In this document: positions 9,313-18,786 of the stretch, piece by piece
Position numbering within the stretch: position 1 is the stretch's first letter
Layout: each line of letters begins with the position of its first letter
NCBI GenBank assembly: GCA_002686945.1
Contig: NYYZ01000013.1
Span: 56,839 to 120,838 of the forward strand
Source of the DNA: Planctomycetota bacterium
Lineage (GTDB): Bacteria > Planctomycetota > UBA1135 > GCA-002686595
Length of the DNA stretch: 64,000 bases
Direction of reading: 5' to 3'
Position numbers and translations under genes: made by a program
The notes under the pieces: generated by a model
The model's input: the letters and a program-made list of their open reading frames with translations, nothing else
Told to the model about the DNA's origin: nothing
Databases searched by the model: none

Positions 9313-10212
9313 CTAGAACCCGGCAGCCGCGGCCTGCAAGGCCCTGGCACTGGATTCGCTGAGCCCCACGGTGAAGCCCGAGCCGCCTGTCCTGGCAGGA
9401 ACCAAACCAGCAGAGTTGGCTTCCCCCAGGGTCAGACCGATCGTCCTGCCCCCGGCAAGCTCGAGTTCGATGTGGAATCCTGCAAGTTGCTCGACAGAAT
9501 CCTTGGCAAGCACAACTTGCAAGAAGGTAGCCCTGAGGGTGGTCAAGAGCTTCTCTACTCTGGCCCCGGCCACAGGTTGGCCGTTATCCTCTCGACGCCA
9601 GACCTTGACCCGCGCCGTGTCACGCAGCAATCGAAGGCTGCCACTCGAAGTCTGCAAGCGAACCGCAGAGACCAGCGCAGGTTCAAAAGAAACCAGTCGC
9701 GCGTCCAAGTAGTAAGCCTGCTCCAAGTGCAAAGGTGCGAGACCGGGTAAACGGTAAGTCTTGTCCTCGGAGAGGAGCCGCCCGTATGTTGCCTGCCCAT
9801 CGGGAGCCACCCCCCCCTGAAGCAACTCCCCCATTACGGCGCCTTCCCCGTCGAGAATGCGCAGATGCGTCCCCGCATCCACTCCGTATTCGCGGTGACG
9901 GGTCGCGTCAGAGCTGACCAGATCCAAGGTTGAAAGGGACGCCAGACTGGCCAGCAGACCCCGCACCAGCTCTGTTCGGGCGGGATAGCCCAGAGAACCA
10001 GGCAGACGCCAGCTCTCATCCTCGCGTTCCAGCACCAAGGACGCTCCGTTCGGGCCTTGAAGCTCGATCCTTGCAGCCCGTTGAACATCGAGTTGGGTCA
10101 ACAGGGGTCCCACATCCCGCGGTGGTCGTATGTCCGGGGCACTGCCCAGATCCAACAGGACGAGAACTCCCAGCACTACGGCCAGCAGGATGTTCCGGCG
10201 TGCAGCGCCCAT
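9313..10212 (-). CDS. DUF4340-type membrane-anchored protein of a Gld-like ABC exporter operon
   Basis: A 299-residue protein with one N-terminal membrane anchor (ILLAVVLGVLVLLDLG) and a periplasmic domain resembling DUF4340, which often accompanies GldF/GldG ABC systems. Recognisable family features are the early RIELQGPNGASLVLERE strand pair followed by SWRLP, and the central RHREYGVD segment. It is the last gene of a four-gene operon: its ATG shares one base with the stop of the GldG-like gene (TGATG). The role is unknown; in this family it is thought to work with the ABC permease in the cell envelope. Confidence 0.8.
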   Translation of the reverse strand: MGAARRNILLAVVLGVLVLLDLGSAPDIRPPRDVGPLLTQLDVQRAARIELQGPNGASLVLEREDESWRLPGSLGYPARTELVRGLLASLASLSTLDLVSSDATRHREYGVDAGTHLRILDGEGAVMGELLQGGVAPDGQATYGRLLSEDKTYRLPGLAPLHLEQAYYLDARLVSFEPALVSAVRLQTSSGSLRLLRDTARVKVWRREDNGQPVAGARVEKLLTTLRATFLQVVLAKDSVEQLAGFHIELELAGGRTIGLTLGEANSAGLVPARTGGSGFTVGLSESSARALQAAAAGF

Positions 10213-12020
10213 CAGAAACTACGCTCCCGACGATTCCAGACCCAGCCGAGCAACAACAACAAGATCAGCCCAAAGCTCAGAGGCAGGACCATCAAACGCC
10301 AGCGAGCGCTTGTTGCACGGTTCTCGGCGGCGGCCTTCTGCCGTGCACGCTGGGACAGTTCTTCCACCGTGTCATAGAGCCCCGCGCTCAGCAGCCCTTC
10401 GCGCTCCAGTTCCTCTTGCAGCAGATCGCGCAGAGGTCTTGAGCGGGGCAATCTGGAACGCAGGGCGATCAGATCGTCCTCCGCCAACATCCAATCCAAG
10501 AAATTCTCTACCAGCAGCAAACCGCGCGGCTCCAAGCTGGGAGAGAGGCCGAAGGGATCCGGGTCGCGCACAAAATCCGCGTCCCCCAGCAACGCAAGGC
10601 GCACCATTGCCTCGCGATCCAGTACCTCTTCGTCGGTAGTCTCTTGTTCAGTCGGTTGTTCCTCTAGTAAATCCAGGGGCGCCGGAGCACCACGCACAAA
10701 GGGCGAAGGCAGGCGTCCGGTGAGCACCCGACCCACCACCAGGGCGCCCTTCGGATCCCCCCGCAGGCTGGCGGTGTGGGCTGCAATGATCGAAGCATCG
10801 GAAACCATGGCCTTCACAAAGGGCACCACCCAGGAGTCCCCCGAAGAGAGGATCACATCCCGTCCCACGATCCCTTCAACATGACCCAGGACGCCAAATG
10901 GCTGAGGCCAGGCGAACGTGATCCCATCAAGACCACTGGTGGGAGGAAAGGTGCCGTCCATGCCCTCGACTGTGGTCTTCAACAGACCGGGGGTGCGTAG
11001 GGGTTCCAGCCGTCCACCACCAGTGGGCTGACCATCAGCGTCAAGCTCAGAGACCAGAACCTCGCGCTCGCCAGGCGAACCCGCATCCCACACATGGCCG
11101 CCCACCAATTCGCTGCCCCAGGAGCGCAAGAGAGCTTCCAGCCCAGTCCTGGGGGCCTCATCACCACGCATGGCGTGCAGTGCACGCAAGCCCTGGTGAT
11201 GAGTATGCATGGTGACCTGATCCAAGAACGCAAGCAGCGGTTTGCCCCGCTGCAAGGACTGCTCCAATTCAAAGACCGCCCGGGGATGAAGTTCCAGGGG
11301 CCGCATGAGCACAACCAGGTCGCAGTCGGCGGGAATCGGTACACCTGCTTCCAGAATCGCAGTGGACACCTCCACCAAATCAAAGCGACGGGAAAGGGCC
11401 TGCCGTAAGCCATGAAATGAGCCCAACTGCCAACTCACCTTGGGATCGGTGTCGAAGGTCTCACCCACCCAAGCGATGCGCGGTCGGTGGTCACGCAGCA
11501 TGCGGGCCACGGCAGCGACAAAATCCACTTCCAAAGACCACGGGTCGGCCCACTCAACCCGCTCCGTGCGTCCACGATAACGCAGAAGCAAACTGCGATA
11601 GACCATCTGCCGCGAAACCCCCGTGCCATGGGCTGCGTGCACAGGACGCGCTTGCAACCCGTGGGTCCTGGCGTCCAACGCCGCTTGACTGGAGACCGCA
11701 GGATCGCGCACATCAAGCACCATCTTGCCTTTGGCCAATGCCAGGTACTCCTCCAGCTGGCCCTCGATCTGGGCACGCTCAATCGTTGCCCGGCCGGACT
11801 CGATTTCCTTGGTAAAGAACGCGTGCACTGCCAGGGTATCTTCCAACCGTCCCAAAACCGAACGGGTGGCAGGACTGACCTGGAACAACCCGTCCTCGGA
11901 AAGATCCCGCCGGGGCAAGTTCAAGTGGCCCGCGATTCGATTGACCTCTACAAAAATGCCGCAGACCAGGAGGGTGCTCAACCAGAGGGCAGCCCGCCCG
12001 CGCTTGTTGCCCATGCTCAT
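10212..12020 (-). CDS. GldG-like ABC-system periplasmic/membrane protein
   Basis: A 602-residue protein of the GldG / ABC_transp_aux family. An N-terminal anchor (LWLSTLLVCGIFVEVNRIAG) is followed by DLSEDGLFQVSPATRSVLGRL, the conserved opening of this family, a large periplasmic domain, and a C-terminal membrane helix (LPLSFGLILLLLLGWVWN) before a short basic tail. It overlaps the permease gene by four bases and the DUF4340 gene by one base. In Bacteroidetes GldA/F/G supports gliding, but homologous sets are widespread in non-gliders and their substrates are not known. No gld motility partners appear nearby. Confidence 0.86.
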   Translation of the reverse strand: MSMGNKRGRAALWLSTLLVCGIFVEVNRIAGHLNLPRRDLSEDGLFQVSPATRSVLGRLEDTLAVHAFFTKEIESGRATIERAQIEGQLEEYLALAKGKMVLDVRDPAVSSQAALDARTHGLQARPVHAAHGTGVSRQMVYRSLLLRYRGRTERVEWADPWSLEVDFVAAVARMLRDHRPRIAWVGETFDTDPKVSWQLGSFHGLRQALSRRFDLVEVSTAILEAGVPIPADCDLVVLMRPLELHPRAVFELEQSLQRGKPLLAFLDQVTMHTHHQGLRALHAMRGDEAPRTGLEALLRSWGSELVGGHVWDAGSPGEREVLVSELDADGQPTGGGRLEPLRTPGLLKTTVEGMDGTFPPTSGLDGITFAWPQPFGVLGHVEGIVGRDVILSSGDSWVVPFVKAMVSDASIIAAHTASLRGDPKGALVVGRVLTGRLPSPFVRGAPAPLDLLEEQPTEQETTDEEVLDREAMVRLALLGDADFVRDPDPFGLSPSLEPRGLLLVENFLDWMLAEDDLIALRSRLPRSRPLRDLLQEELEREGLLSAGLYDTVEELSQRARQKAAAENRATSARWRLMVLPLSFGLILLLLLGWVWNRRERSF

Positions 12021-12766
12021 TGGTCACGCCTCCCCTGCACCACCCAGGTGTTCAAGAGCAACGCCCCCCCGATCAAGGAGAGGGCATAGATCAGATCCCC
12101 ACCATCAAGCACGCCTCGCACAGCACTACCCATGAAGTGGGCGGCGGGGGTCAGACCATCGATGCTCGTTGCCAGGTCTGCTGGAAACAACTCCACCACC
12201 ATCCGCACCAGCCAAAGGCCCAGCAACAGCAGCGCCGAGAGCAAGAATGCCACCAAGGGATCGGTGGCGCAGGCACTGACCAGGAGCGCAAGAGAAACAT
12301 AAGTCGCGCCCAAGAGCATGGCTCCCATGAGCCCCACCAGGGCCGTGGCCCGGTCCAGATCACCCAGGTTCTCCACCGTCCAGGCGATAGGCAGCACGGT
12401 CAAGATCAGCAGCATGCAGACGATGCCAGTGTGGGCCAAGAACTTGCCCAGCACCAATTGGCTTGCGCGCAGGGGGTAGGTCAAGAACAACTCCTCAGTG
12501 CCGGCGCGGCGCTCCTCGGTCCAGGATCCCATGCACAAGGCCGGTACCAAGAGCCCCTGGGAAAGTGGCATCCATGCGAAGAGCACAATCAGGCTTGCCT
12601 CGCCCCCTTCCCACAGGGACGGCAGGGGCATACCGCCGATTGGCATGCCCACCAAGAAAAACAGCCCCGCGGAGACCAGGACAAAGATCAGGATCGTGGC
12701 GTAGGCCACGGGAGATTCAAAGGCCGCACGCAATTCGCGTCCGGCAATGGCGAGCACCTGCCTCAC
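12017..12766 (-). CDS. ABC-2 type permease, GldF-like
   Basis: A 249-residue membrane permease with six hydrophobic segments, beginning VLAIAGRELRAAFESPVAY, a characteristic opening of GldF/CcmB-like ABC-2 permeases. The cytoplasmic loop holds WTEERRAGTEELFLTYPLR, the conserved coupling region of the family. It overlaps the ATPase gene upstream (ATGA at 12763-12766) and the GldG-like gene downstream by four bases, so ATPase, permease, GldG-like and DUF4340 proteins are made from one message. Confidence 0.88.
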   Translation of the reverse strand: MRQVLAIAGRELRAAFESPVAYATILIFVLVSAGLFFLVGMPIGGMPLPSLWEGGEASLIVLFAWMPLSQGLLVPALCMGSWTEERRAGTEELFLTYPLRASQLVLGKFLAHTGIVCMLLILTVLPIAWTVENLGDLDRATALVGLMGAMLLGATYVSLALLVSACATDPLVAFLLSALLLLGLWLVRMVVELFPADLATSIDGLTPAAHFMGSAVRGVLDGGDLIYALSLIGGALLLNTWVVQGRRDQ

Positions 12767-13746
12767 GGGCGAACCTCTACCGCCCCGGCGGTATGTTCCA
12801 TGAAGACCTGCTCAAGGGTGGGCAACTCGTGACGCAGTTCCAACAGGGTGATTCCCACAAGGGCCGCCTGTAGAGGCCCGACGACCTCATGAGGCTCGTC
12901 GGCCTTCAACTCAATGCGCAGATCACCCCCGCGCAGGGGATCGATGCTAGTTGTTTCTTCCACCCCGGGCAATGCGCCCAGGGTCTGCATGAGCACCTCC
13001 GGATCTCCGATGCCACTGACCTCTACAATCAAACGCTTGCCCGCGTTGCTGGCCAACGCCACCGGATCCCCATCTGCTACCAACCGGCCCCCAGCGATAA
13101 TCAACACGCGCTGGCATACCTCTTCCACCTCAGGCAGTACATGGGTCGAAATCAAGACCGTCTTGTCCCTTGCGAGGCGCGCCACAAGATCGCGCACGCG
13201 CACGATCTCTCGGGGATCGAGCGCACTGGTGGGTTCATCCAATACGAGCACATCCGGATCGCTGACAAGGGCCTGGGCCAGGCCGACCCGTTGGCGATAC
13301 CCTTTGGACAGAGTGTGGATGCGACGGCCTTCATGGCCTCCCAGGTCACAGGAATCCAAGACCCGGGCAATTGCATCCTTGCGCGAGTCTCCTCGAAGTC
13401 CGCGCAATGTGGCCACCAGGCTCAAGAAACGGTCCACACGCATTTCCCTGTGCAATGGCGTGTGTTCTGGAAGGTATCCAAGGATGCGGCGAGCCACCAC
13501 TTCACTGGCAGCCAGTCCCCCGAGCGCGGCCTCTCCTCCATCGGGGTTCAAATAGCCAGTCAGCATGCGCATGATGGTGCTCTTGCCAGCCCCGTTGGGG
13601 CCCAAAAGGCCTACCAATTCTCCCCGTCGCACCTGGAACGAGACCTGATCCACGGCGGTCACGGGACCGAAGTGCTTGCAGAGGCCACGGGCCTCGATCA
13701 AGACCTCGCCCGCGCTCTTCGGGGGAGTTTTTGCTGCTGCCTGCAT
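12763..13746 (-). CDS. ABC transporter ATP-binding protein, GldA-like
   Basis: A 327-residue ATPase that powers the GldF/G-like exporter. Walker A GLLGPNGAGKSTIMRMLTG, signature LSKGYRQRVGLAQAL, Walker B DVLVLDEPTSALDP and switch histidine in STHVLPEVE are all present. A C-terminal DUF4162-like extension of about 100 residues follows. I chose the ATG at 13746 (MQAAAKTPPK), because the frame upstream to 13821 has no family similarity and would overlap the divergent radical SAM gene. First gene of the operon; its promoter should lie in the 73-base gap to 13820. Confidence 0.93.
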   Translation of the reverse strand: MQAAAKTPPKSAGEVLIEARGLCKHFGPVTAVDQVSFQVRRGELVGLLGPNGAGKSTIMRMLTGYLNPDGGEAALGGLAASEVVARRILGYLPEHTPLHREMRVDRFLSLVATLRGLRGDSRKDAIARVLDSCDLGGHEGRRIHTLSKGYRQRVGLAQALVSDPDVLVLDEPTSALDPREIVRVRDLVARLARDKTVLISTHVLPEVEEVCQRVLIIAGGRLVADGDPVALASNAGKRLIVEVSGIGDPEVLMQTLGALPGVEETTSIDPLRGGDLRIELKADEPHEVVGPLQAALVGITLLELRHELPTLEQVFMEHTAGAVEVRP

Positions 13747-13819
13747 GGGAATGGCAAGGTTATACCACCCCGGACCGCGCCGGTGACCGGAGCGTTGCCC
13801 CCCAGCGTAGGATAGGCCC

Positions 13820-14827
13820 ATGAATCCCGACCTGCGCTTCCGCTCCCTGGCCCCCTGGCTGAAAGAAACCTTCGGCCAACCCGTCTATAGGGTGGCCCTT
13901 GACGCGGGATCCACCTGCCCCAATCGGGACGGGACCCGAGGATTTGGTGGCTGCACCTATTGTGATGTGGAAGGCTCTGGCACCGGCGCCTTGCGTACGG
14001 GCAAGGCGGTTGCCGAGCAACTGGAGGCGGGGCTCAAGCGCATCGCACGCCGAGGCAGAGGTGACCAAGAAGTAGGAGCCATCGCCTACTTGCAGAGCTA
14101 TAGCAACACCTACGGAGATAGCGCGCGCCTCAAAGAACTGCTCGGGGCGGTGGAACCATATCTGGGAGACGCAGTGCGCTGCGTATCGGTGGCCACTCGC
14201 CCGGACTGCTTGCAAGACGAGGCGCTGCGACTCTTGGAGCATCTCTCCCACAGGGTTCCGGTCTGGCTGGAACTCGGCCTCGAAAGCGCCAATGACGAGG
14301 TACTGCTCAACATCAACCGGCTGCACACCCTGGCAGAGTTCGACGACGCTGTGCAGCGCGCACATCAGGCGGGCCTCTCCACAGTGAGCCATGCAATCCT
14401 GGGCCTACCGGGTGATGGACGCCAGGGCGCCCGGGACACAGCCCGAGCCATAGCAAGAGCCGGTTGCGCCGGGGTCAAGGTTCACCACCTGATGGTGCTC
14501 AAGAAGACCCAAATGGCCCATGACTGGCACGCGGGGCGGCTCGAAGTGCTGGACCTTGAGACCTACCTGGATTGGGCTGCGGACTTCATCGAACGCCTGC
14601 ATCCCGATCAGGTGGTACACCGGGTGACCGGCGAGGCCCCGCAAGAGAAGCTGATCGCCCCGCAATTCGGGTTGCACAAGACCGCGATTCGTGTGCGCCT
14701 GACGGAAGTTTTATGCAACCGCGGAACGCGCCAGGGGAGCGCCCATATTGGGGAGGGGGGCGTGTCCCTCCCACCTCAGAGCGCCTCCCCCCTAGATATC
14801 GCGCCTGCTTCAGACCAGCAGAGATAG
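13820..14827 (+). CDS. Radical SAM protein, YhcC/TIGR01212 family
   Basis: A 335-residue radical SAM enzyme. The iron-sulfur cysteines Cys33, Cys45 and Cys48 sit in STCPNRDGTRGFGGCTYCD, the spacing (CX11CX2C) typical of the YhcC family and not of the classic CX3CX2C. Other family features are YLQSYSNTYG, SVATRPDCL and LELGLESAN. The last 30 residues, rich in glycine and serine, look unconserved. The molecular function of this family is not established; RNA modification has been suggested. Divergent from the ABC operon. Confidence 0.9.
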   Translation: MNPDLRFRSLAPWLKETFGQPVYRVALDAGSTCPNRDGTRGFGGCTYCDVEGSGTGALRTGKAVAEQLEAGLKRIARRGRGDQEVGAIAYLQSYSNTYGDSARLKELLGAVEPYLGDAVRCVSVATRPDCLQDEALRLLEHLSHRVPVWLELGLESANDEVLLNINRLHTLAEFDDAVQRAHQAGLSTVSHAILGLPGDGRQGARDTARAIARAGCAGVKVHHLMVLKKTQMAHDWHAGRLEVLDLETYLDWAADFIERLHPDQVVHRVTGEAPQEKLIAPQFGLHKTAIRVRLTEVLCNRGTRQGSAHIGEGGVSLPPQSASPLDIAPASDQQR

Positions 14828-14934
14828 ACCTCGAATCGAGCTCTCCCTCACTTTCCTCCGAAGGCCTGAGTTCTACGCCTTGGATCTGTTTATTCTGGGA
14901 GCCGCCCATCCGAAAGAATTCGGCTGCAATAAAT

Positions 14935-15969
14935 ATGCGCCTTCCCCAGACCAAGACTCAGCTTGCCTTTTTCACCCTGGCCCTGCTCTTGGGTCCAATG
15001 GCCACAGCAAACGCCTGCCCCCAGGATCTGCTCGACTCCCTGGAGGACGGCGCCTACATGCGCCCCGACGAAGAACCTCCAATCGGCGTACTGGGGGCCG
15101 CAATGGCTGCGGCCGGAAAGATGACGATTGCCTGGACCTGGGCAGGTACGAATGAGAGCGGCCCTCGTATTGGCAACAAGGAGGCCACCACCGATGAGGT
15201 CACCGATCAGGGCTACACCTTCGCAGCCACATCTGCGAGGATCGAAGAACATCGTTTCACCTTCCACCTTGAACTCGACGAAGGCCTGGACGTAGAACTG
15301 ACCCTGCCCTACTGCGATGCCCGAGCTGATGTACTCGGTCCCTTGGGCAAGACTCGCATGCGCACAAATGGCTTGGGGGACGTGGAGATCGGAGCCCTCT
15401 GGAATTCAGCACTCCTCGAGGGATACAGCCACTCCTATGGGCTGGGACTGGGCCTGCCCACTGGTTCAACCAATTCCACCGGCATCAACCCTGGCGGCGG
15501 CGATGGTCGCTTGCCCTACTCCTTGCAGCCAGGCAGCGGCGCTTGGAGTCTGATCCCCCGAGCGCACTGGTTGGGCCAGACGGAGGACTGGTCCTGGGGC
15601 TATGGCGGCCAGTATGTGCTCCGTATACGGGAGGGTGGAACATCCTGGAACAAGGGCAACGAATTGGAGCTTGGCGCCTGGGCGGCACATCGAATCAACC
15701 GAGACATGAGCATCTCCCTGCGCCTCGAAGGGCATCATTCCAGAGGCATCAGCGGCAGCGAGAGCACGATCGATCCCCTGATTTCCAACTTGCATGATCC
15801 AGACAACGCTGGAGGCACTCTGTTCCGACTCTTTGGTGGTTTCAACTTCGTCGGCACCAGCGGCAACCGGTTTGCGGCGGAGGTCGGAGTACCCCTTTAC
15901 GATGATGTTGACGGTGTACAACTGGGAAGCACCATCACATACGGCCTGGGCTGGCGCTACAGCTTCTGA
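14935..15969 (+). CDS. Secreted outer-membrane beta-barrel protein, transporter-like
   Basis: A 344-residue protein with a clear signal peptide (FFTLALLLGPMATANA, cleavage before Cys-Pro) and a body of alternating amphipathic strands rich in Gly, Tyr and Trp, ending in ...GWRYSF, the terminal aromatic residue recognised by the barrel assembly machinery. It resembles the 'MetA-pathway of phenol degradation' type porin-like family: GLGLGLPTGSTNSTG and ELELGAWAAHRINRDMS are typical. The ATG at 14935 was chosen because it begins the signal peptide; the frame extends upstream into the radical SAM gene without meaning. Substrate unknown. Confidence 0.72.
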   Translation: MRLPQTKTQLAFFTLALLLGPMATANACPQDLLDSLEDGAYMRPDEEPPIGVLGAAMAAAGKMTIAWTWAGTNESGPRIGNKEATTDEVTDQGYTFAATSARIEEHRFTFHLELDEGLDVELTLPYCDARADVLGPLGKTRMRTNGLGDVEIGALWNSALLEGYSHSYGLGLGLPTGSTNSTGINPGGGDGRLPYSLQPGSGAWSLIPRAHWLGQTEDWSWGYGGQYVLRIREGGTSWNKGNELELGAWAAHRINRDMSISLRLEGHHSRGISGSESTIDPLISNLHDPDNAGGTLFRLFGGFNFVGTSGNRFAAEVGVPLYDDVDGVQLGSTITYGLGWRYSF

Positions 15970-15971
15970 GA

Positions 15972-15997
15972 AGCACTGAGTGCTAGCCCATTGGGCT
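15972..15997. terminator. Two back-to-back mini-hairpins filling a convergent gene gap
   Basis: Two perfect 5-base stems with 3-base loops abut exactly: AGCAC-TGA-GTGCT at 15972-15984 and AGCCC-ATT-GGGCT at 15985-15997. They occupy nearly the whole 27-base gap between the barrel gene (+) and the zinc-ribbon gene (-). No T-run follows on either strand, so a bidirectional terminator is only a guess. Confidence 0.4.
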
Positions 15998-16704
15998 CAA
16001 CGAACGTACAAGATGCGCGTGCAACTCGGGCATTGCACCAGGTCTACGCCACGCGCCAAACGAACGTAGAGGTTGCGCGGGATCGAGACGAAGCAACCCT
16101 GGCAAACCAGATCTGCTAGTTCCGCCAGGGCTTCACCCTCACGGCGCTCCAGAAGGCCCTTGTAGAGCATGAGCTGATCCTCGGGGATGGTGGACGACTG
16201 TAGGTTTGTGCGCTGGGCATCCAGAGCCTCCAGCTTGGCGGAGGCCTCGTTCAGTTCGGCCTTGACTGCAGCAGAAAGCGCATCAAAGTCAGGGCGCTCT
16301 GCAACAACGGTGGTTTCCAATTGTTCGGCTTGAACCTGCTTCTCATCCGCCTCGGCCAGCATGTTCAGACCATCGTCCTCTGCTTCGGAAATCGTGTCCT
16401 TGACCGTGCGGATTTCGTGCTGGTAGGAAGCCAAGAGGGCAGCATCGACGCCCTCAGAATTGCACTCCTTCTCCAGCTTGCGCTGGCGCATGCGTAGAAC
16501 CGTGACAGACTCCTCAACTTCCTTGACCTGCAAGCGCAGGTGCTGCGCCTCAGCGCGGCACTGCTTCGACATGGTCACCATGTCGCTGAGCTTCTTGTGA
16601 CGAACCTTGAGTTCCTGAGGCAGACGCTGCAACTCAGCCCGCAACCGGTAGATCTGCCGGTCGGTGTCTTGGAGGGAGAGAAGCGCCTGGAGCGTCTGGT
16701 TCAT
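15997..16704 (-). CDS. Coiled-coil protein with C-terminal C4 zinc ribbon
   Basis: A 235-residue protein of the C4-type zinc ribbon family (zf-RING_7, CT398-like). Residues 1-175 are a long charged coiled coil, starting with LLSLQDTDRQIYRLRAEL. The last 40 residues carry two CxxC pairs, VCQGCFV and VQCPSCTRILYV, forming a zinc ribbon. Such proteins are widespread in bacteria; a chlamydial member binds secretion-related proteins, but the general role is open. Cytoplasmic, no signal peptide. Confidence 0.88.
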   Translation of the reverse strand: MNQTLQALLSLQDTDRQIYRLRAELQRLPQELKVRHKKLSDMVTMSKQCRAEAQHLRLQVKEVEESVTVLRMRQRKLEKECNSEGVDAALLASYQHEIRTVKDTISEAEDDGLNMLAEADEKQVQAEQLETTVVAERPDFDALSAAVKAELNEASAKLEALDAQRTNLQSSTIPEDQLMLYKGLLERREGEALAELADLVCQGCFVSIPRNLYVRLARGVDLVQCPSCTRILYVR

Positions 16705-16871
16705 ACTGCTGAGTTTTGCCGAGAAATTGAGCCAAGCAGTCTAGGGACGGGCTCCATCGGGCGCAATGGCTTGCTGGGTTTCCCAAGCATCCTCCTCCTG
16801 ACAAACCCAAGAACGTCCCTCGCTTGGAACCCCGCAGGGGAGACCCGCGGCCCAGCAGGGGACCCTCAGCA

Positions 16872-16908
16872 GCGCGCCGGCCTCCAGGACACGGAGACCG
16901 GCGCACGC
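16872..16908 (-). terminator. GC-rich hairpin downstream of rpoD
   Basis: An imperfect inverted repeat (arms 16872-16885 and 16893-16908, about 11 pairs with one mismatch, 7-base loop) lies 55-90 bases after the rpoD stop in its direction of transcription. No U-run follows, so it is not a textbook Rho-independent terminator; it could be a 3' stabilising structure. Confidence 0.4.
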
Positions 16909-16963
16909 CGTACTAAAACTCCCTGAAGTCCCTTGGACTCTCCGGAAGAAGGTGACCTGGACT

Positions 16964-18685
16964 CTAGAGGTCCCTGGGATCTCCCTCTTCATCCTCCACC
17001 GATACCCCTTCAAGGAAGCTCGCCAGCTGACGGGCACGCACCGGGTGGCGCAGCTTGCGCACGGCCTTGGCCTCGATCTGGCGCACCCGCTCACGGGTCA
17101 CACGGAAGATGCGGCCTACCTCCTCCAGGGTGTAGGTATAGCCGTCGCCAATGCCGTAGCGCAGCTTGATAATCTCCCGTTCGCGGAAGGTCAGAGTACC
17201 CAGCACATCATCAATGCGCTCCTTGAGCATTTCCCTACCCGCCGACTGCAGAGGGCTCTCGGCGGTCTCATCCTCAATGAAGTCGCCGAAGTAGCTGTCG
17301 TCGGACTCACCGATCGGCCTGTCAAGGCTGATGGGATGCTTGCTGATTTTCATCACGCGCTTGGCCTCGTCGACAGTAATGCCGGTGGCTTCTGCGACCT
17401 CTTCCACGGATGGGGCGCGGCCCTTCTCCTGGACCAGTCGCTTGGTCACATTGCGCAACTTGCTCATGGTCTCGATCATGTGCACGGGAATGCGGATCGT
17501 GCGGGCCTGATCAGCAATCGAGCGAGTGATCGCCTGACGGATCCACCAGGTGGCATAGGTCGAAAACTTGTAACCACGACGATACTCGTATTTCTCAACC
17601 GCTTTCATCAGGCCGGTGTTGCCTTCCTGAATCAGGTCGAGGAACGAGAGTCCTCGATTGCGGTACTTCTTGGCGATCGAAACCACCAGACGCAGGTTTC
17701 CACTTGAGAGCAGGCGCTTGGCTTCCTCGTATTCCTCGTAATGCAAGGTGACCTGGTCCAGCCGACGGCGCAAACGGTCGATGGGCTCCAGAGCAATCTC
17801 CTCCAAACGGTCCATCTCAGTCTGTAGCTCCTCCAATTGCTCTGGGCCACCATCCTGATCGAGGTTGCGCTGGGCGGTCTCCAGCTTGCGCTCAACCGCC
17901 CGCATGTCGCGCCAGTGATCTTCCAGCAGATGCTCGTAGGGGCGTACTTTCTTGATTTGAAGGTGACACTCCTCGATCAAAATAATCAGCTTTCGACGAA
18001 TGTTCTGAACCCTGGTAATGACCTCTGAACGCTCGGCACCCGAAAGGTCGCCCCCGATCAAGGGGTGATAGGTCTCGCGCAGCCGCTCCATCAAGTTCTC
18101 GATGGTGCGTACATTGACCGGCAATCGCTTGGCCAGGAAGGGCTTGCCCAGGGTCTCGACGATTTTTGGATCATCATCGGGCTTGGGGTTGGGATTGACT
18201 TTGAGGGTGCGGTCAAAAGCCAGTTCCCCCTGCTGCACTTGATGAAGAGTGCCCAAGGAGGCATTCATGGCCACGCCCGAACCCATGCACTTCTTACGGA
18301 AACGCTTGCGAGTTACTTCGATGGCTTTGGCGAGAGAGATCTCCTGCTCGCGGGTCAGAAGAGGGATCTCCCCCATCTGGGTCAAGTACATGCGCACTGG
18401 ATCATCGATCTTCTCTACCACCGCCGGGGTCGTCGGTGTGGCGGGCTTGTGAGCCACTGGAGTACTGGTCGTGCTAGCAACCGCGGCAGTGGGCGTACCC
18501 TCATCTGGATCATCATCCAGGACGTCGACACCTGCGTCCTCCAGGCTGATGAACACCTGGTCCATCTTGTCCGGAGGTACGAATTGATCTTCAAGCAAGG
18601 TGTTCATCTCTGCAAAGGTTAGAAAGCCCTTGCGTTTGCCCTCATGGACGAGGAGCTTGATGATGTCTTCTGTTTTGTCAGTCAT
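16964..18685 (-). CDS. rpoD: Primary RNA polymerase sigma factor (sigma-70)
   Basis: The housekeeping sigma factor, 573 residues. Region 1.1-like N-terminus is at 1-60, followed by a Thr/Ala/Pro linker. Region 1.2 is [20 protein letters not shown] (96-115). A non-conserved insert spans about 150-325. Regions 2.1-2.4 are at about 330-405, with [20 protein letters not shown] and [20 protein letters not shown]. Region 3 begins near 415, and region 4.2 is at 519-545, with the helix-turn-helix [20 protein letters not shown]. It lies 100 bases downstream of dnaG on the same strand, the usual macromolecular-synthesis arrangement, though rpsU is absent here. No Shine-Dalgarno sequence is visible. Confidence 0.97.
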   Translation of the reverse strand: MTDKTEDIIKLLVHEGKRKGFLTFAEMNTLLEDQFVPPDKMDQVFISLEDAGVDVLDDDPDEGTPTAAVASTTSTPVAHKPATPTTPAVVEKIDDPVRMYLTQMGEIPLLTREQEISLAKAIEVTRKRFRKKCMGSGVAMNASLGTLHQVQQGELAFDRTLKVNPNPKPDDDPKIVETLGKPFLAKRLPVNVRTIENLMERLRETYHPLIGGDLSGAERSEVITRVQNIRRKLIILIEECHLQIKKVRPYEHLLEDHWRDMRAVERKLETAQRNLDQDGGPEQLEELQTEMDRLEEIALEPIDRLRRRLDQVTLHYEEYEEAKRLLSSGNLRLVVSIAKKYRNRGLSFLDLIQEGNTGLMKAVEKYEYRRGYKFSTYATWWIRQAITRSIADQARTIRIPVHMIETMSKLRNVTKRLVQEKGRAPSVEEVAEATGITVDEAKRVMKISKHPISLDRPIGESDDSYFGDFIEDETAESPLQSAGREMLKERIDDVLGTLTFREREIIKLRYGIGDGYTYTLEEVGRIFRVTRERVRQIEAKAVRKLRHPVRARQLASFLEGVSVEDEEGDPRDL

Positions 18686-18786
18686 GGTTGTTGGGGGTGA
18701 TGTGCACCGAGGAAAGATGCGCGCATCGAGTCAAAGTTAGTACTTGTTACTGAGGAGGAGTTTCGGAACTGAGTGTCGAGTTGGGA

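Noticed and set aside
16872-16908. Possible small SRP RNA hairpin downstream of rpoD
   Set aside because: The conserved SRP loop sequence is absent; kept only as a hairpin.
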